DNA of 64,000 nucleotides from Rhizobium jaguaris (GTDB lineage: Bacteria; Pseudomonadota; Alphaproteobacteria; Rhizobiales; Rhizobiaceae): positions 1,293,501-1,357,500 of the forward strand of contig NZ_CP032694.1 of assembly GCF_003627755.1 (NCBI RefSeq), in the 5' to 3' direction. The translations under genes were made by a program, and so were the position numbers. Below are positions 33,890-43,451 of this stretch, piece by piece. How positions within the stretch are numbered: the stretch's first letter is position 1; every line of letters starts with the position of its first letter. A model generated the notes under the pieces. The model did not search any database, was not told the origin of the DNA, and saw nothing but the letters and a program-made list of their open reading frames with translations.

Positions 33890-35398
33890 TTACGTTCCGC
33901 AGAAAGTCTGCAGCACCCGCTCCGCCGGCTGTGGCGGCTCGGCATAGGGCGCGAAGGCCGGCTGGTCCTCATAGGGCTTGGCAAGCACTTTCAGTAGCAC
34001 CTCGAACAGTGAAAAATCCTCATCCTCGACCGCCGCTTCGATCGCCTGTTCGATGCGATGGTTGCGCGGGATGAAAGCAGGATTTACCCCACGCATCGCG
34101 CGTGCACGGTCGATGGGCAATTTCGGTTCACGATTGATCCGCTCCCGCCAGCGCGCCAGCCATGGCGCAGCGGAGGCGGGATCCTTGAAACTGGTGGCAA
34201 AAGCGGCTTCGCCGTCGTCGCTTTCAGCGAGATTGGAGAGCCGCCGGAAAGTCAGCGTGAAATCCGCCCCCTGCTGTTGCATCAGAGCCAGCAGCGCTTG
34301 GATCAGATCGAGATCGTCATCTCCCTCGGTTGCGAGGCCGATTTTGGCGCGCATGCCGGTAAGCCAATGGGCCTGGAATCGCTCGCCATAGTCCTTGATC
34401 ACTGCATTGGCCAGGTCGACGGCCGTGTCCAGCGACGGGTCGATCAATGACAGCAGCGTTTCGCCCAGCCGTGCGAGATTCCATTGGCCGATTGCAGGCT
34501 GGTTCGCATAGGCGTAACGGCCGTGATGATCGATCGAGGAAAAGACGGTCGCCGAGTTATAGGTGTCCACAAAGGCGCAAGGGCCGTAGTCGATCGTCTC
34601 GCCGGAAATGGTCATGTTGTCGGTGTTCATCACACCATGAATGAAGCCGACATGCAGCCAACGGGCAATCAGGGCCGCCTGTCGCTCCGCAACGGCCTCC
34701 ATGAGCGCGAGATAGCGGTTTTTTCGGTCCTTGATCTCCGAATAATGCCGGTCGACGACATAGTCTGCCAGGATGCGCAGACTGTCCGAATCGCCGCGCG
34801 CGGCGAAGTACTGGAAAGTGCCGACTCGGATATGGCTTGCCGCGACGCGGGTGAAAACCGCACCAGGCAGCACTTCCTCACGATAGACAGGCTCGCCTGT
34901 GGTAACCGCCGCCAGTGCCCGTGTCGTTGGAATGCCGAGCGCATGCATGGCTTCGCTGACGATATATTCGCGCAGGACCGGCCCGAGCGCGGCTCGTCCG
35001 TCGCCGCGCCGGGAAAACGGCGTGGGCCCGGCACCCTTGAGCTGGATATCACGACGCCTGCCGCTGCGGTCGATGACTTCGCCGAGCAGGATCGCCCGGC
35101 CATCCCCGAGTTGCGGCACGAAACCGCCGAACTGATGGCCGGCATAGGCCATCGCGATCGGCTGGGAGCCCGGCAAGAGCTTGTTCCCGGAAAAGATCGC
35201 CGCCCCATCCCGTTCCAGCGCATCGGCATCTAACCCTAGATCGCGTGCTAAGGCCGTATTGAACTTGATCAGCCGCGGAGCCGCGACCGGCGCAGGCGCC
35301 TGTTCCGCAAAAAACTGTGGCGGCAGGTGCACATAGCTGTTGTCGAACGGTATCGGCAGCGCATCAAACACTGCCTTGTCGTGAAGAGATGAGCTCAT
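33890..35398 (-). CDS. selO: SelO/YdiU-family protein adenylyltransferase
   Basis: A 502-residue pseudokinase-fold enzyme that attaches AMP to Ser/Thr/Tyr of target proteins, known to be linked to oxidative stress in E. coli. Family signatures: MAYAGHQFGGFVPQLGDGRA, KGAGPTPFSRRGDGRA, and HGVMNTDNM with the Mg-binding Asn/Asp. The carboxy-terminus is FCGT, with a Cys three residues from the end, the place where eukaryotic SelO has selenocysteine. ATG 35398 is the only good start. Single gene, divergent from parDE. Confidence 0.93.
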   Translation of the reverse strand: MSSSLHDKAVFDALPIPFDNSYVHLPPQFFAEQAPAPVAAPRLIKFNTALARDLGLDADALERDGAAIFSGNKLLPGSQPIAMAYAGHQFGGFVPQLGDGRAILLGEVIDRSGRRRDIQLKGAGPTPFSRRGDGRAALGPVLREYIVSEAMHALGIPTTRALAAVTTGEPVYREEVLPGAVFTRVAASHIRVGTFQYFAARGDSDSLRILADYVVDRHYSEIKDRKNRYLALMEAVAERQAALIARWLHVGFIHGVMNTDNMTISGETIDYGPCAFVDTYNSATVFSSIDHHGRYAYANQPAIGQWNLARLGETLLSLIDPSLDTAVDLANAVIKDYGERFQAHWLTGMRAKIGLATEGDDDLDLIQALLALMQQQGADFTLTFRRLSNLAESDDGEAAFATSFKDPASAAPWLARWRERINREPKLPIDRARAMRGVNPAFIPRNHRIEQAIEAAVEDEDFSLFEVLLKVLAKPYEDQPAFAPYAEPPQPAERVLQTFCGT

Positions 35399-35445
35399 AG
35401 CTCTAAGGTAGGGCTGGCAAGGATGCGGCGCAAGGCTTGTGGAGG

Positions 35446-35473
35446 GTAGGATAATATCCTACTTTATCCTACC
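35446..35473 (+). promoter_or_regulatory. ParD-type autoregulatory operator
   Basis: GTAGGATA, one base, TATCCTAC forms a 17-base palindrome at 35446-35462, followed at 35465-35472 by a third half-site TATCCTAC. It is located 33 bases before the parD start, where an antitoxin typically binds to repress its own operon. Confidence 0.7.
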
Positions 35474-35505
35474 GGTGATTTGGGCCCATGATTTGGGAAT
35501 GCGAC

Positions 35506-35766
35506 ATGAATGAAAAATTGAGCATCACACTTCCAAGCGAAATGGTGGCCGCGATCAAGAGCCGCGTCGACGCCGGAGCTTACGCCTCCACGAGCGAGGT
35601 CCTTCGTGCGGCAATGCGGGTTTGGCTGCGGGAGGAAGCAGAGTACGAGGAAAGGATCGCCGCGATCCGGTCACGAGTAAAGGCCTCGCTGGATGATCCG
35701 AGACCAGATATCAGCCTTGAAGATATGGATGAATGGATTGATTCCTTAGCTGCCGAAAAGCAGTGA
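35506..35766 (+). CDS. parD: ParD-family ribbon-helix-helix antitoxin
   Basis: An 86-residue antitoxin. The amino-terminal ribbon-helix-helix (LSITLPSEMVAAIKSRVDAG, then STSEVLRAAMRVW) is the DNA-binding and dimerisation part; the acidic carboxy-terminal half (RPDISLEDMDEWIDSLAAEK) would wrap and neutralise the toxin. ATG 35506 is the usual ParD start. The stop codon lies five bases before the parE start codon. The palindromic operator upstream implies autorepression. Confidence 0.87.
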   Translation: MNEKLSITLPSEMVAAIKSRVDAGAYASTSEVLRAAMRVWLREEAEYEERIAAIRSRVKASLDDPRPDISLEDMDEWIDSLAAEKQ

Positions 35767-35770
35767 ATCC

Positions 35771-36085
35771 ATGAAACGTTATTCCGTTGCGTTCCGTGGA
35801 GCGGCGCAGGCCGATCTGCGATCGATATTTAATTATGTTCTTGATCGAAGGCAAAGCAGGCAAACGGCGCTCTCCTATATCAGACGCATTCGAGAACGAT
35901 GCGAAAAAATCGGAGATGCTCCGTTTGGAGGTGTCGCGCGTCCTGATATCGGTATCAATTTGCGCATGGCCGTTTTTGAACGAAGCGTCGTGATTCTCTA
36001 TGTCGTTGAGGGCGATCGAGTGCGTATCACGAACATGATTGCCGGCGGGCGGGATTACGAAGCTCTGTTGCGATCTCAACTATAG
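35771..36085 (+). CDS. parE: ParE/RelE-family toxin
   Basis: A 104-residue toxin of the ParE/RelE fold: YSVAFRGAAQADLRSIFNYV at the start, then YIRRIRERCEKIG, and the carboxy-terminal strand ITNMIAGGRDYEALL. ParE toxins poison DNA gyrase, while RelE toxins cut ribosome-bound mRNA; the Arg-rich central helix and ParD partner favour ParE. It is translated right after parD, as expected for an antitoxin-first operon. Confidence 0.87.
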   Translation: MKRYSVAFRGAAQADLRSIFNYVLDRRQSRQTALSYIRRIRERCEKIGDAPFGGVARPDIGINLRMAVFERSVVILYVVEGDRVRITNMIAGGRDYEALLRSQL

Positions 36086-36179
36086 ATCCGGTTGCGGTGC
36101 CGTTCATTGCGCCGCTTCTGCTGCAATCTTTCTTGCTTGGCGTTGGCCTGAAATTGTTGCCCGATCTGCCACGCTTTAG

Positions 36180-36698
36180 CTAGCTTTCCATCTCCCGCGC
36201 CATCTCCGCCAGTTTTCGCACGGTATTAAGGTTTCGCGATGTTCCGGCCTTCAGCGTCGGCAGCTTCATTTTGGAGCGTCCGGAGCCGTCGGGATAGTGA
36301 ACGTAGATTTCTTTGCCAGCGATATGCACCTCTTCGCCGCCAGGCGCGACCAGCTTGTCCAGAGCATCCGCCGGCGGACGCTCTGGGAGGAAGTTGACGA
36401 GCAGATAGTTCGGTTTGGCGTGCGGGAAGGGCGAACCTTCTGCGGCAGCCTCCAGTTGTCGGCGGCTGCGCAGAATCACGCCCGGCGATTTGCCCATCTT
36501 GAGCGCCAACGCTTCTTCGAGCTGCTTTTGCACCGTTGTCTCGTCCTTGTCGGACTGAAAGAGCACATTACCACTCTGGATATAGGTCTTCACATCGGTG
36601 AAGCCGATCTCTTCGCAGAGCGCTTTCAAATCCGCCATCGACAACGCACCGGTGCCGCCGACATTGACGGCACGCAACAGGGCGACATAGACCGGCAT
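36180..36698 (-). CDS. DUF1697 family protein
   Basis: A 172-residue cytoplasmic protein. The signature opening MPVYVALLRAVNVGGTGALS followed by LKALCEEIGFTDVKTYIQSGNVLF is diagnostic of DUF1697, a family of unknown function. ATG 36698 is preferred since the family begins exactly here. It follows ptrB by 19 bases on the same strand, so both may share a transcript. Confidence 0.9.
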   Translation of the reverse strand: MPVYVALLRAVNVGGTGALSMADLKALCEEIGFTDVKTYIQSGNVLFQSDKDETTVQKQLEEALALKMGKSPGVILRSRRQLEAAAEGSPFPHAKPNYLLVNFLPERPPADALDKLVAPGGEEVHIAGKEIYVHYPDGSGRSKMKLPTLKAGTSRNLNTVRKLAEMAREMES

Positions 36699-36717
36699 GG
36701 GCTCCTCCAGAGGTTTG

Positions 36718-38810
36718 CTAGATCTTGCCAGCGACCTTGATGGCGAATCCGTATTCGAAGGCGATTTCTTCCAGGCGCTGGAAGCGGCCCGAAGCGCCGC
36801 CATGGCCAGCACCCATGTTGGTTTTCAGGAGGATAGGCGCATCGCCGGTGGTCTTCTCACGCAGCTTGGCCACCCATTTCGCCGGTTCCCAATAGGTGAC
36901 GCGCGGATCGGTCAGGCCGCCAAGCGCGAGGATCGGAGGGTAGGGCTTTTCGCCGACATTGTCATAGGGGCTATAGGCGGCGATCTGATCGTATTCTTCC
37001 TTGCTGTCGATCGGATTGCCCCATTCCGGCCATTCCGGGGGCGTCAGCGGCAATGTGTCGTCCAGCATGGTGTTGAGCACGTCGACGAAGGGCACGGCGG
37101 CGATGATGCCGGCGAATTTCTCCGGCGCCATATTGGCGACGGCGCCCATCAGCATGCCGCCGGCCGAGCCACCCTCGGCGATAATCTTCGCATAGGAGGT
37201 GAACTTCTCCTGATTCAAATAGTCGGCTGCGGCGATGAAGTCCTTAAAGGTGTTGGTCTTCTTGTCCATTTTGCCGTCTTCGTACCAGGCAAAACCCTTA
37301 TCCTTGCCGCCGCGAATATGGGCGATGGCATAGACGAAGCCGCGGTCGGCGAGCGACAGGCAATTGGTGTTGAAGCCGGCGGGAATGGTGATGCCGTAGG
37401 CGCCATAACCGTAGAGCAGGCAAGGCGCGGAGCCGTCGAGCGGCGTATCCTTGCGATAGAGCAGGGTCACCGGCACCTGTTCGCCGTCCCAGGCGGGGGC
37501 GAAGACGCGGCGGGTGACATAGTCGTCCGGATTATGACCCGACGGAACTTCCTGCGTCTTCAGCAAAGTGCGCTCGCGCGTCACCATGTTGTAGTCGTAG
37601 AGCTGGCTCGGCGTCGTCATCGAGGAATAGGAGAAGCGGATAACGTCTGTGTCATATTCGGCCGCCCCTGCAGGCCGAGCGAATAGGCCTCCTCATCGAA
37701 GGCGATGGCATGTTCTTCATCGGAGCGGCGGTCGCGGATGATGATCCGAGGCAGGCCGTCCTTGCGTTCCAGCCAGGTGAGATGGCGGGCATAGGCCATA
37801 TGATTGAGGATCAGCGTGCCTGGCTTGTGCGCCACGACATCGCGCCAGTTTTCCTTGCCCGGTTTGTCGACCGGCGTTTCCATGATCTTGAAATCCTTGG
37901 CATCGCCGTCATTGGTAAGGATGTAGAAGACATCGCCGCCTTCCGACATTTCATACTCGATGCCGGTATTGCGCGCGGCCACAAGCTTCGGCTCGGACGT
38001 CAGATCCGAGGTCGGAATGATCCGGTATTCGCTGGTCTCGTGATCGTGGATGTCGATGAAGATGTAGTCATCTAGCAATGAACCGCCGACGCCCATGAAG
38101 AAGCCGGAATCCTCTTCCTCATAGACCAGACGGTCTTCCGATTGCGGCGTGCCGACGACGTGATGGAAGATCTTCGAAGGACGGTGATTCTCGTCCTGCA
38201 GCGTATAGAAGAAGCTCTTGCCGTCAGGCGCCCAGACACCGCCGCCGCCGGTATTCTCGATAATGTCGGCAAGGTCTTCGCCGGTATCGAGGTTGCGAAC
38301 CCTCAGCGTGAAATATTCCGAGCCTTTGTCGTCATAGCCCCAGATGCCGTGGCTATGGTCGGTGGAATGGTCGATGCCGGAAAGCCGGAAATAGGACTTC
38401 CCCTCGTTTTCCTTGTCACCGTTCAGAAGCAGCTTGCGCTCGCCGCCGTCGCGTGCCTCGCGGAAATAGTGCGGCTGCTCGCCGCCGGTGACGTAGAGCG
38501 TGCCATAGGCATAAGGGCCATCCTTAACCGGCACCGAGCTGTCATCCTCCTTGATGCGGCCCTTCATCTCGGCGAAGAGCACCTTCTGCAGCTCTTTCGT
38601 ATCCGCCATGGCTGCATTCATATAGGCGTTCTCGGCCTCCAGATGCGCGCGGATTTCGGAATCGAGGATCGAAGTGTCCTTGAACATCGCCTGCCAATTA
38701 TCGGCACGCAGCCAGGCATAGTCGTCGCTGCGGCTGATGCCGTGGCGCGTGTCCGTGACTGGTTTTTTTGCAGCGGCAGGCGGGGTGGGGAGGTTCTTGA
38801 ATGCAGACAC
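36718..38810 (-). pseudogene. ptrB: Oligopeptidase B (S9 family), split by a frameshift as sequenced
   Basis: Two overlapping frames together form one protease of about 699 residues. The first, GTG 38810 to about 37617, is the beta-propeller (PVTDTRHGISRSDDYAWLRA, VWAPDGKSFFYTLQDENHRP). The second carries the alpha/beta-hydrolase domain with the catalytic Ser in EGGSAGGMLMGAV, plus TDPRVTYWEPAKWVAKLR with the Asp, and the late HGG. Adding one base to the C-run at 37665-37668 (a G in coding sense) joins them as LGLQGAAEYDTDVIRFSYSS. Oligopeptidase B cuts short peptides after basic residues. A sequencing deletion is likelier than a real disruption. Confidence 0.83.
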
Positions 38811-39302
38811 TGGAAGGCTTTCTCCGGGATGAAAGTCGGATACGAGGTGAAGAAGAGATAGAGGGCGCTGGCGTGGCGTTCAAGCGGCAATGTCCGCTCA
38901 AGCCTCATGCAAGCGGATGACGCTAAATTTCAATCAAGCTGATAAAGGCACAAAAGCTCGCTTGGAGCGCCGTGTGTTCATTTGAGCGCACAAAGGATGC
39001 TCCAGCTTTTTGAAGCTGGCGCGCCCTGTCCACTTTTATGTGATGTCGTCTGAAAGCAGACGCGCCTGGGCTGCCTTGATGTGACCACATTCTTTAACGA
39101 AGTCCGCTGACATTGCGTCGATAAGAAGGGCGGCTCGAGCCGCTTTCCCTGGTGGAGCAGACGCCGCCGAAAGCATGTCGCGCAAAATGCGCAGCGGTTC
39201 TGCGATAGCGACATGCGCAAAATCAAGAGCCTAAAGCGCAAAGAGCGAATCCCAGAGATCGCGATGTGCTCTAGCCCGGAAATAATCAAGGGACCGGTCT
39301 TC
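38811..39302. other. Gene-free stretch before DUF930
   Basis: About 490 bases without a supported gene. Open frames here are short and lack ribosome-binding sites or family similarity. There is one perfect hairpin, CCAGCTT-TTTG-AAGCTGG, at 39001-39018, not followed by a T-run. The promoter for the DUF930 gene must lie in the last part, but no convincing -35/-10 pair stands out. Confidence 0.6.
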
Positions 39303-39692
39303 ATGCTGAAATTCATTGCCATTCTTGTGCCGTTGGCTTCCATCGCGACCTCCGCTTTTGCTGTCGATGCAGCCATAAAAAAGCAACTCCAAAAACTCGA
39401 TCCCTCCGAACGGATGGAGCAGGCCTGCGATGCTGAAGCAATGAAACGAATCGGTACCGAGAAGACCGGCTACAAGCCGGACAAGGTCATTGCCTACACG
39501 TTCGGCGACCCTGATATGGCTCCGGATTCGATGAATGCTCCCGGCGCAGTCTTTCGCAGCGGGGGAGATTGGTATCATCTCTCCTATACGTGCACGACCG
39601 GCTCGCAGCATGTTCATGTGCGCGACCTGAGCTACCAGATCGGCGACAAGGTGCCGCGCGACAACTGGCAGAAATATGATCTCTACGACTGA
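39303..39692 (+). CDS. Secreted DUF930 protein
   Basis: A 129-residue exported protein: signal peptide (residues 1-19, MLKFIAILVPLASIATSAFA) and the DUF930 domain (KQLQKLDPSERMEQACDAEA, PDKVIAYTFGDP, ACDAE...). Two Cys (one in EQACDAEA, one in YTCTTGSQH) probably form a disulfide. DUF930 is common in rhizobia, and its role is unknown. ATG 39303 follows AAGGGACC. A terminator-like hairpin follows. Confidence 0.85.
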   Translation: MLKFIAILVPLASIATSAFAVDAAIKKQLQKLDPSERMEQACDAEAMKRIGTEKTGYKPDKVIAYTFGDPDMAPDSMNAPGAVFRSGGDWYHLSYTCTTGSQHVHVRDLSYQIGDKVPRDNWQKYDLYD

Positions 39693-39701
39693 TGCCTTAA
39701 C

Positions 39702-39746
39702 AGCGGTTCAGCTTTTCACGGATTCGCGGAACCGCTCTATCTTTTT
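39702..39746 (+). terminator. Probable terminator after the DUF930 gene
   Basis: AGCGGTTC and GAACCGCT form an eight-base stem with a 19-base loop, followed by CTATCTTTTTG. The loop is longer than usual, so strength is uncertain. Confidence 0.5.
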
Positions 39747-39799
39747 GTTTCTTCGCAATTTCTGCAGGAGAACCGCTTCACACTTTTCCCGGAATGGCT

Positions 39800-40132
39800 T
39801 CAGCGCCGCCCTTGGCGCTCCAGCCGATAGAGTTCGGAGAGAATGTGCTCCTGCACATCAGGGTTCTGGTGACAGACGGCATCCGTCAGGTCGCGTAGCG
39901 TCGCCCTGAGCCCGTGAAGCTGATCCACGAGATCCATGACCAGATCGACGCCCGACTCGTTGACGCCCATCGCGTTGATCAGGTCTAGGATCAGCTGTCC
40001 GCGCGCCAGGTCCGCTTCGCGAAAATCCCGGCCGCCCGCGGTGGTTTCGGGAACGAGCCAGCCCTGCTCAATCCAGACCTGCAGTACCGTGTTGTCGATC
40101 TCGAGACGCAAACGAAATTCGCTCTCGTTCAT
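39800..40132 (-). CDS. cbpM: Chaperone modulator CbpM
   Basis: A 110-residue MerR-like small protein that inhibits the DnaJ-homologue CbpA by binding its J domain. The opening RLEIDNTVLQVWIEQGWLVP and READLARGQLILDLINAMGV match CbpM. Its ATG lies four bases after the stop of the cbpA gene (40136), so the two are translationally linked, as in E. coli. Confidence 0.85.
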   Translation of the reverse strand: MNESEFRLRLEIDNTVLQVWIEQGWLVPETTAGGRDFREADLARGQLILDLINAMGVNESGVDLVMDLVDQLHGLRATLRDLTDAVCHQNPDVQEHILSELYRLERQGRR

Positions 40133-40135
40133 CGC

Positions 40136-41046
40136 TCAGCCTCCCATGGTCTTTCTAGGATCATGCGTTTTGCCGGCCTGCCATTCGGAAACGAAGGTTG
40201 CAAGCTCGGCATCCGGCGCGTCCGGCAGCACGATCTTCAACGAAACATAGGCGTCGCCGCTTTCCTTGCCACGCTTGGGCACTCCCTTGCCCTTCAGCCG
40301 CAAGGTCTTGCCAGTGTTGGAGTTCGGCTGAAGCGTGACAGTGACCGGGCCAGAGGGCGTGGGCACACGGATCTTGCCGCCGAGCACCGCCTCCGTGAGA
40401 GAAATCGGCAATTCTAGCCTGATGTCGTCGCCATCGCGAACGAAGAAGCGGTGCGGGCGCACGTGTATCTCGATCAGGGCATCACCATGCGCGCCGCCAC
40501 CAAAACCCGGCTCGCCCTTGCCGCGCAGGCGCAGCGTCTGCCCGTCGCGGGTTCCCGGTGGTATCTGCACGTCAAGTGCCGGTCCGTCCGGCAGGCTTAT
40601 CTGCTTTTTCGCGCCGTTGATGGCGTCGAGAAAGTCGACCTCCATGGAATAGTGGCGATCCTGACCCTGCATTCCGGACTGGCCTCGGCTGCGACGTGAA
40701 AAGAAGCTGGAAAGTATATCGTCGGTATCGCCGAAATCGGCGAAACCACCGGCGTTGCGGTAGGGGCCGCGCTGGCCCTCCGTCGTCGCGTAGTCGCGAT
40801 AATAGCTGCGCGGCGGCTGCTCCGCACCGCTGCTGTCGATTTCGCCACGATCGAAGCGCGCACGCTTCTCCTCGTCGCCGAGGATGCCGTAGGCTGCTGA
40901 GACTTCCTTGAACTTGTCCTCGGCCTGTTTGTCGCCGGGTTGAGATCGGGGTGAAGTTTTTTCGCAAGCTTGCGATAGGCGCTTTGAATGTCTTTTTGCG
41001 GGGCGTCCCGTTTCACGCCCAGAATGTCATAGGGATCACGGCTCAT
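40136..41046 (-). pseudogene. cbpA: CbpA-type J-domain co-chaperone, frameshifted as sequenced
   Basis: From ATG 41046 the frame reads a J domain start ([34 protein letters not shown]) and then shifts at about 40935-40939; adding one base (AACCCGGCG to a four-C or three-G run) gives [20 protein letters not shown] and on into [12 protein letters not shown]. The second frame then continues through the substrate-binding region ([40 protein letters not shown]) to the stop at 40136. With HPD intact, this is a complete CbpA of about 302 residues that stimulates DnaK. A sequencing deletion is the simplest reading. Confidence 0.83.
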
Positions 41047-41316
41047 AGATGTTTCCCTTTGGGAGCACAGAAAAATACGCAGATAGTGATGGGCTGGCCT
41101 CGGATCAATCGCAGCATAAATGATAGCATGTCATGGATGCGACTGCTGCAGAATGACTTGGCGCATTTGTGATGGGCAAAGGGCGGCGTTACGGGCAGGC
41201 TGCCATATTTCCGTCGCCTTGCCGGACGATTGCGGGCATGGCGGCAAGGGGCTTATGGTAGTTGCACACCATTTCCGCCAGACTTCATTTCATTCGATCC
41301 AACCGGTGGCTGCCTG

Positions 41317-42111
41317 ATGAACCGCTTTCTGCTGATGTCCGCATTCGTGCTCGCCGCTGTTCCGGCAGCCTTTGCCGCCGAACCCGCAGCGCAGCCGGCT
41401 GTCTGGCCGCAGCTTCCGCCGAAGGCACCGGTTTCAAACGTCAAGCTGGTTGAGCCCCATCTGCACGTCAATCGTGCCGGCAAGGGCTCGCCGCGCATTG
41501 CCCTGACCTTTGATGCCTGCATGGGCAAGACCGATCCGCGTATCCTCAGCACATTGGTCGACCAGCATATCCCGGCGACGATCTTCGTCACTGCCCGCTG
41601 GCTGCGGAGCAACCCGGAAACGCTTGCCGTCTTCCTCGCTCATCCCGACATCTTCGAACTTGAGGATCACGGCCAGAACCATATTCCGGCGGTCGATATC
41701 CCGACCAAGGTCTTTGGCATTCCCGCTGCAGGCTCACCGCAGGCGGTGGCACAGGAAGTCAAAGGCGGCGCTGACGCCATGATTGCCGCCGGCATTCCGC
41801 AGCCGCACTGGTTTCGGGGCGCGACGGCGAAATATAGCCTCTCGGCCATCGCTCAGATTCGCGGTATGGGCTACCGCATCGCCGGTTATTCGGTAAACGG
41901 CGACAGCGGCTCTCTGCTGCCGGCCAAGATGGTGGAAAAGCAGTATGCCGCTGCCAAGGATGGCGATGTCATCATCTCTCACATCAACCAACCGACCCAT
42001 GCCGCGGGCGAAGGGGTGGCCGCAAGCATTTTGGCGTTGAAGGCCAAGGGCGTACAGTTCGTCCGCCTGCAGGATATCCCTGAGCAGGGCGACGACGATA
42101 CGACGAACTGA
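41317..42111 (+). CDS. Exported polysaccharide deacetylase (NodB-like)
   Basis: A 264-residue protein with a signal peptide (residues 1-21, ending AAFA). The NodB homology domain is visible: IALTFDACMGKTD for motif 1 (TFDDG-type, the second Asp replaced), EDHGQNHIPAVD for the metal-binding His pair, and GDVIISHINQPTH near the end. Such enzymes remove acetyl groups from N-acetylated polysaccharides or peptidoglycan in the periplasm. ATG 41317 is set by the signal peptide. The residue change in motif 1 leaves its activity open. Confidence 0.82.
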   Translation: MNRFLLMSAFVLAAVPAAFAAEPAAQPAVWPQLPPKAPVSNVKLVEPHLHVNRAGKGSPRIALTFDACMGKTDPRILSTLVDQHIPATIFVTARWLRSNPETLAVFLAHPDIFELEDHGQNHIPAVDIPTKVFGIPAAGSPQAVAQEVKGGADAMIAAGIPQPHWFRGATAKYSLSAIAQIRGMGYRIAGYSVNGDSGSLLPAKMVEKQYAAAKDGDVIISHINQPTHAAGEGVAASILALKAKGVQFVRLQDIPEQGDDDTTN

Positions 42112-42175
42112 GCCGGGCTGAATGCTCTACTGGGATTGGCGTTCGTCAAGCGACAACTGCCTTTAGCCGACGTTC

Positions 42176-43243
42176 TCACTCAGGCAATTGGGGCTGCACC
42201 TTTTCGTCGAAGAAAAGCTCGTTGGTCACCGTCATGACGATCAGCGATAGCGGCAGGGCGAGCATGGCGCCGACCGCGCCCCACATCCACGTCCAGAAGA
42301 TTATGGCAAGGAAGACGACGAAGGGATTGAGTTCCCATTGCCGGCCCATGACCGCTGGGAAAACTAGGTTTTCCACGGTGAGATGGATGGAGAAGAAGGC
42401 GATGGCGGGGGCGAGACCGAAAACGATATCGTCATGGGTAATGATGCCGGCGATCGCCAGCGCCGCCGTTATCGTTGTGATGCCGACGAAGGGAATGAAG
42501 CTGGAGAGAAAGGCAAAGACGCCCCAGAGGATCGGCACGCTCATACCGCTGATGTAGACGATGGCCGTCATCGCGACGCCGAGGCCGGCATAGATCAGCG
42601 CGGCCGTCGCAAAGTAGAAGCCGAGCAGTTGCTCCACTGCGTTGATGACGCGGATCGCCGTCAGCCGCGATGTTCTAGTGGAGAAAGTCATGATGATCGT
42701 TTTGCGCAGGCTGATGCGACCGGCAAGAAACAGCAGCAGCGCCGCAAAAAAGACCAGGCCTTGGACGATGGCGGGCGTCAGACTGTTGGCGAGAACATGC
42801 AGCACGTTGCCGGCATTTTCGAGCAGCACACTGATCGACATCGGTCCGCTTTCAAAAGTTTGCGGTGTGATGTGCAACCATTTGACCTGCTCGAGATAGG
42901 GCATCAGCCGATCGACGGTGCGCTGGAAAACGTCGGGCCCTTCCTTCGCGAGCGTCGCCATCGGCCCGGCGAGCGAATTGATGATCAGGAAGATGACCAA
43001 CGCCACCGCTGATGACAGCAGGACGGCGTTGAGGACGCGCGGCACGCCGAGCTTGCTGAGCTTTTCCGCAACCAGCCCGAGGATCATGCCGACGACGACG
43101 GCCAGCGTCACGGGGATGAGGATGATCGACATCATGTAGACGCCCGCCAGCGCCAGGACGAGGAAGATGCCGATGACGGCCCAGGCGGACGCGATATCCA
43201 GCCCATCCTTCTCAACGGTGCTTGCGGGCGCGGCATTGTCCAT
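42176..43243 (-). CDS. AI-2E (PerM/TqsA) family permease
   Basis: A 355-residue inner-membrane protein with about eight helices: VIGIFLVLALAGVYMMSIIL at the start, paired helices SSAVALVIFLIINSLAG, the central extracellular region, and a carboxy-terminal group with GVFAFLSSFIPFVGITTITA and GAVGAMLALPLSLIVM, both typical of the AI-2E family. Members export small molecules or act as Na+(Li+)/H+ antiporters. ATG 43243 is chosen; the 38 extra codons upstream show no similarity. Substrate unknown. Confidence 0.85.
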   Translation of the reverse strand: MDNAAPASTVEKDGLDIASAWAVIGIFLVLALAGVYMMSIILIPVTLAVVVGMILGLVAEKLSKLGVPRVLNAVLLSSAVALVIFLIINSLAGPMATLAKEGPDVFQRTVDRLMPYLEQVKWLHITPQTFESGPMSISVLLENAGNVLHVLANSLTPAIVQGLVFFAALLLFLAGRISLRKTIIMTFSTRTSRLTAIRVINAVEQLLGFYFATAALIYAGLGVAMTAIVYISGMSVPILWGVFAFLSSFIPFVGITTITAALAIAGIITHDDIVFGLAPAIAFFSIHLTVENLVFPAVMGRQWELNPFVVFLAIIFWTWMWGAVGAMLALPLSLIVMTVTNELFFDEKVQPQLPE

Positions 43244-43451
43244 TTGTTCAGTGTCAGCCCGCAACGCATGCACCCAGGCACTGGAACGCCCTTCGCGCGC
43301 TATCGTCGATCTGCGCGTCTGTTTGCGTATGCCATTGGCGATATCCATCCCGGACAAGTTCCCGAAACCCGATTGCCTCGGTATGCAAACGCGAAAGGCC
43401 CGTCCTGGTTCCGGGCCGGGCCTTCGACATCGTAAGTCGGGGGATACGCGA

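Noticed and set aside
38978..39376. A 132-codon minus-strand frame overlapping the DUF930 start
   Set aside because: The first part is antisense to the DUF930 signal peptide, and the rest has random-looking composition.
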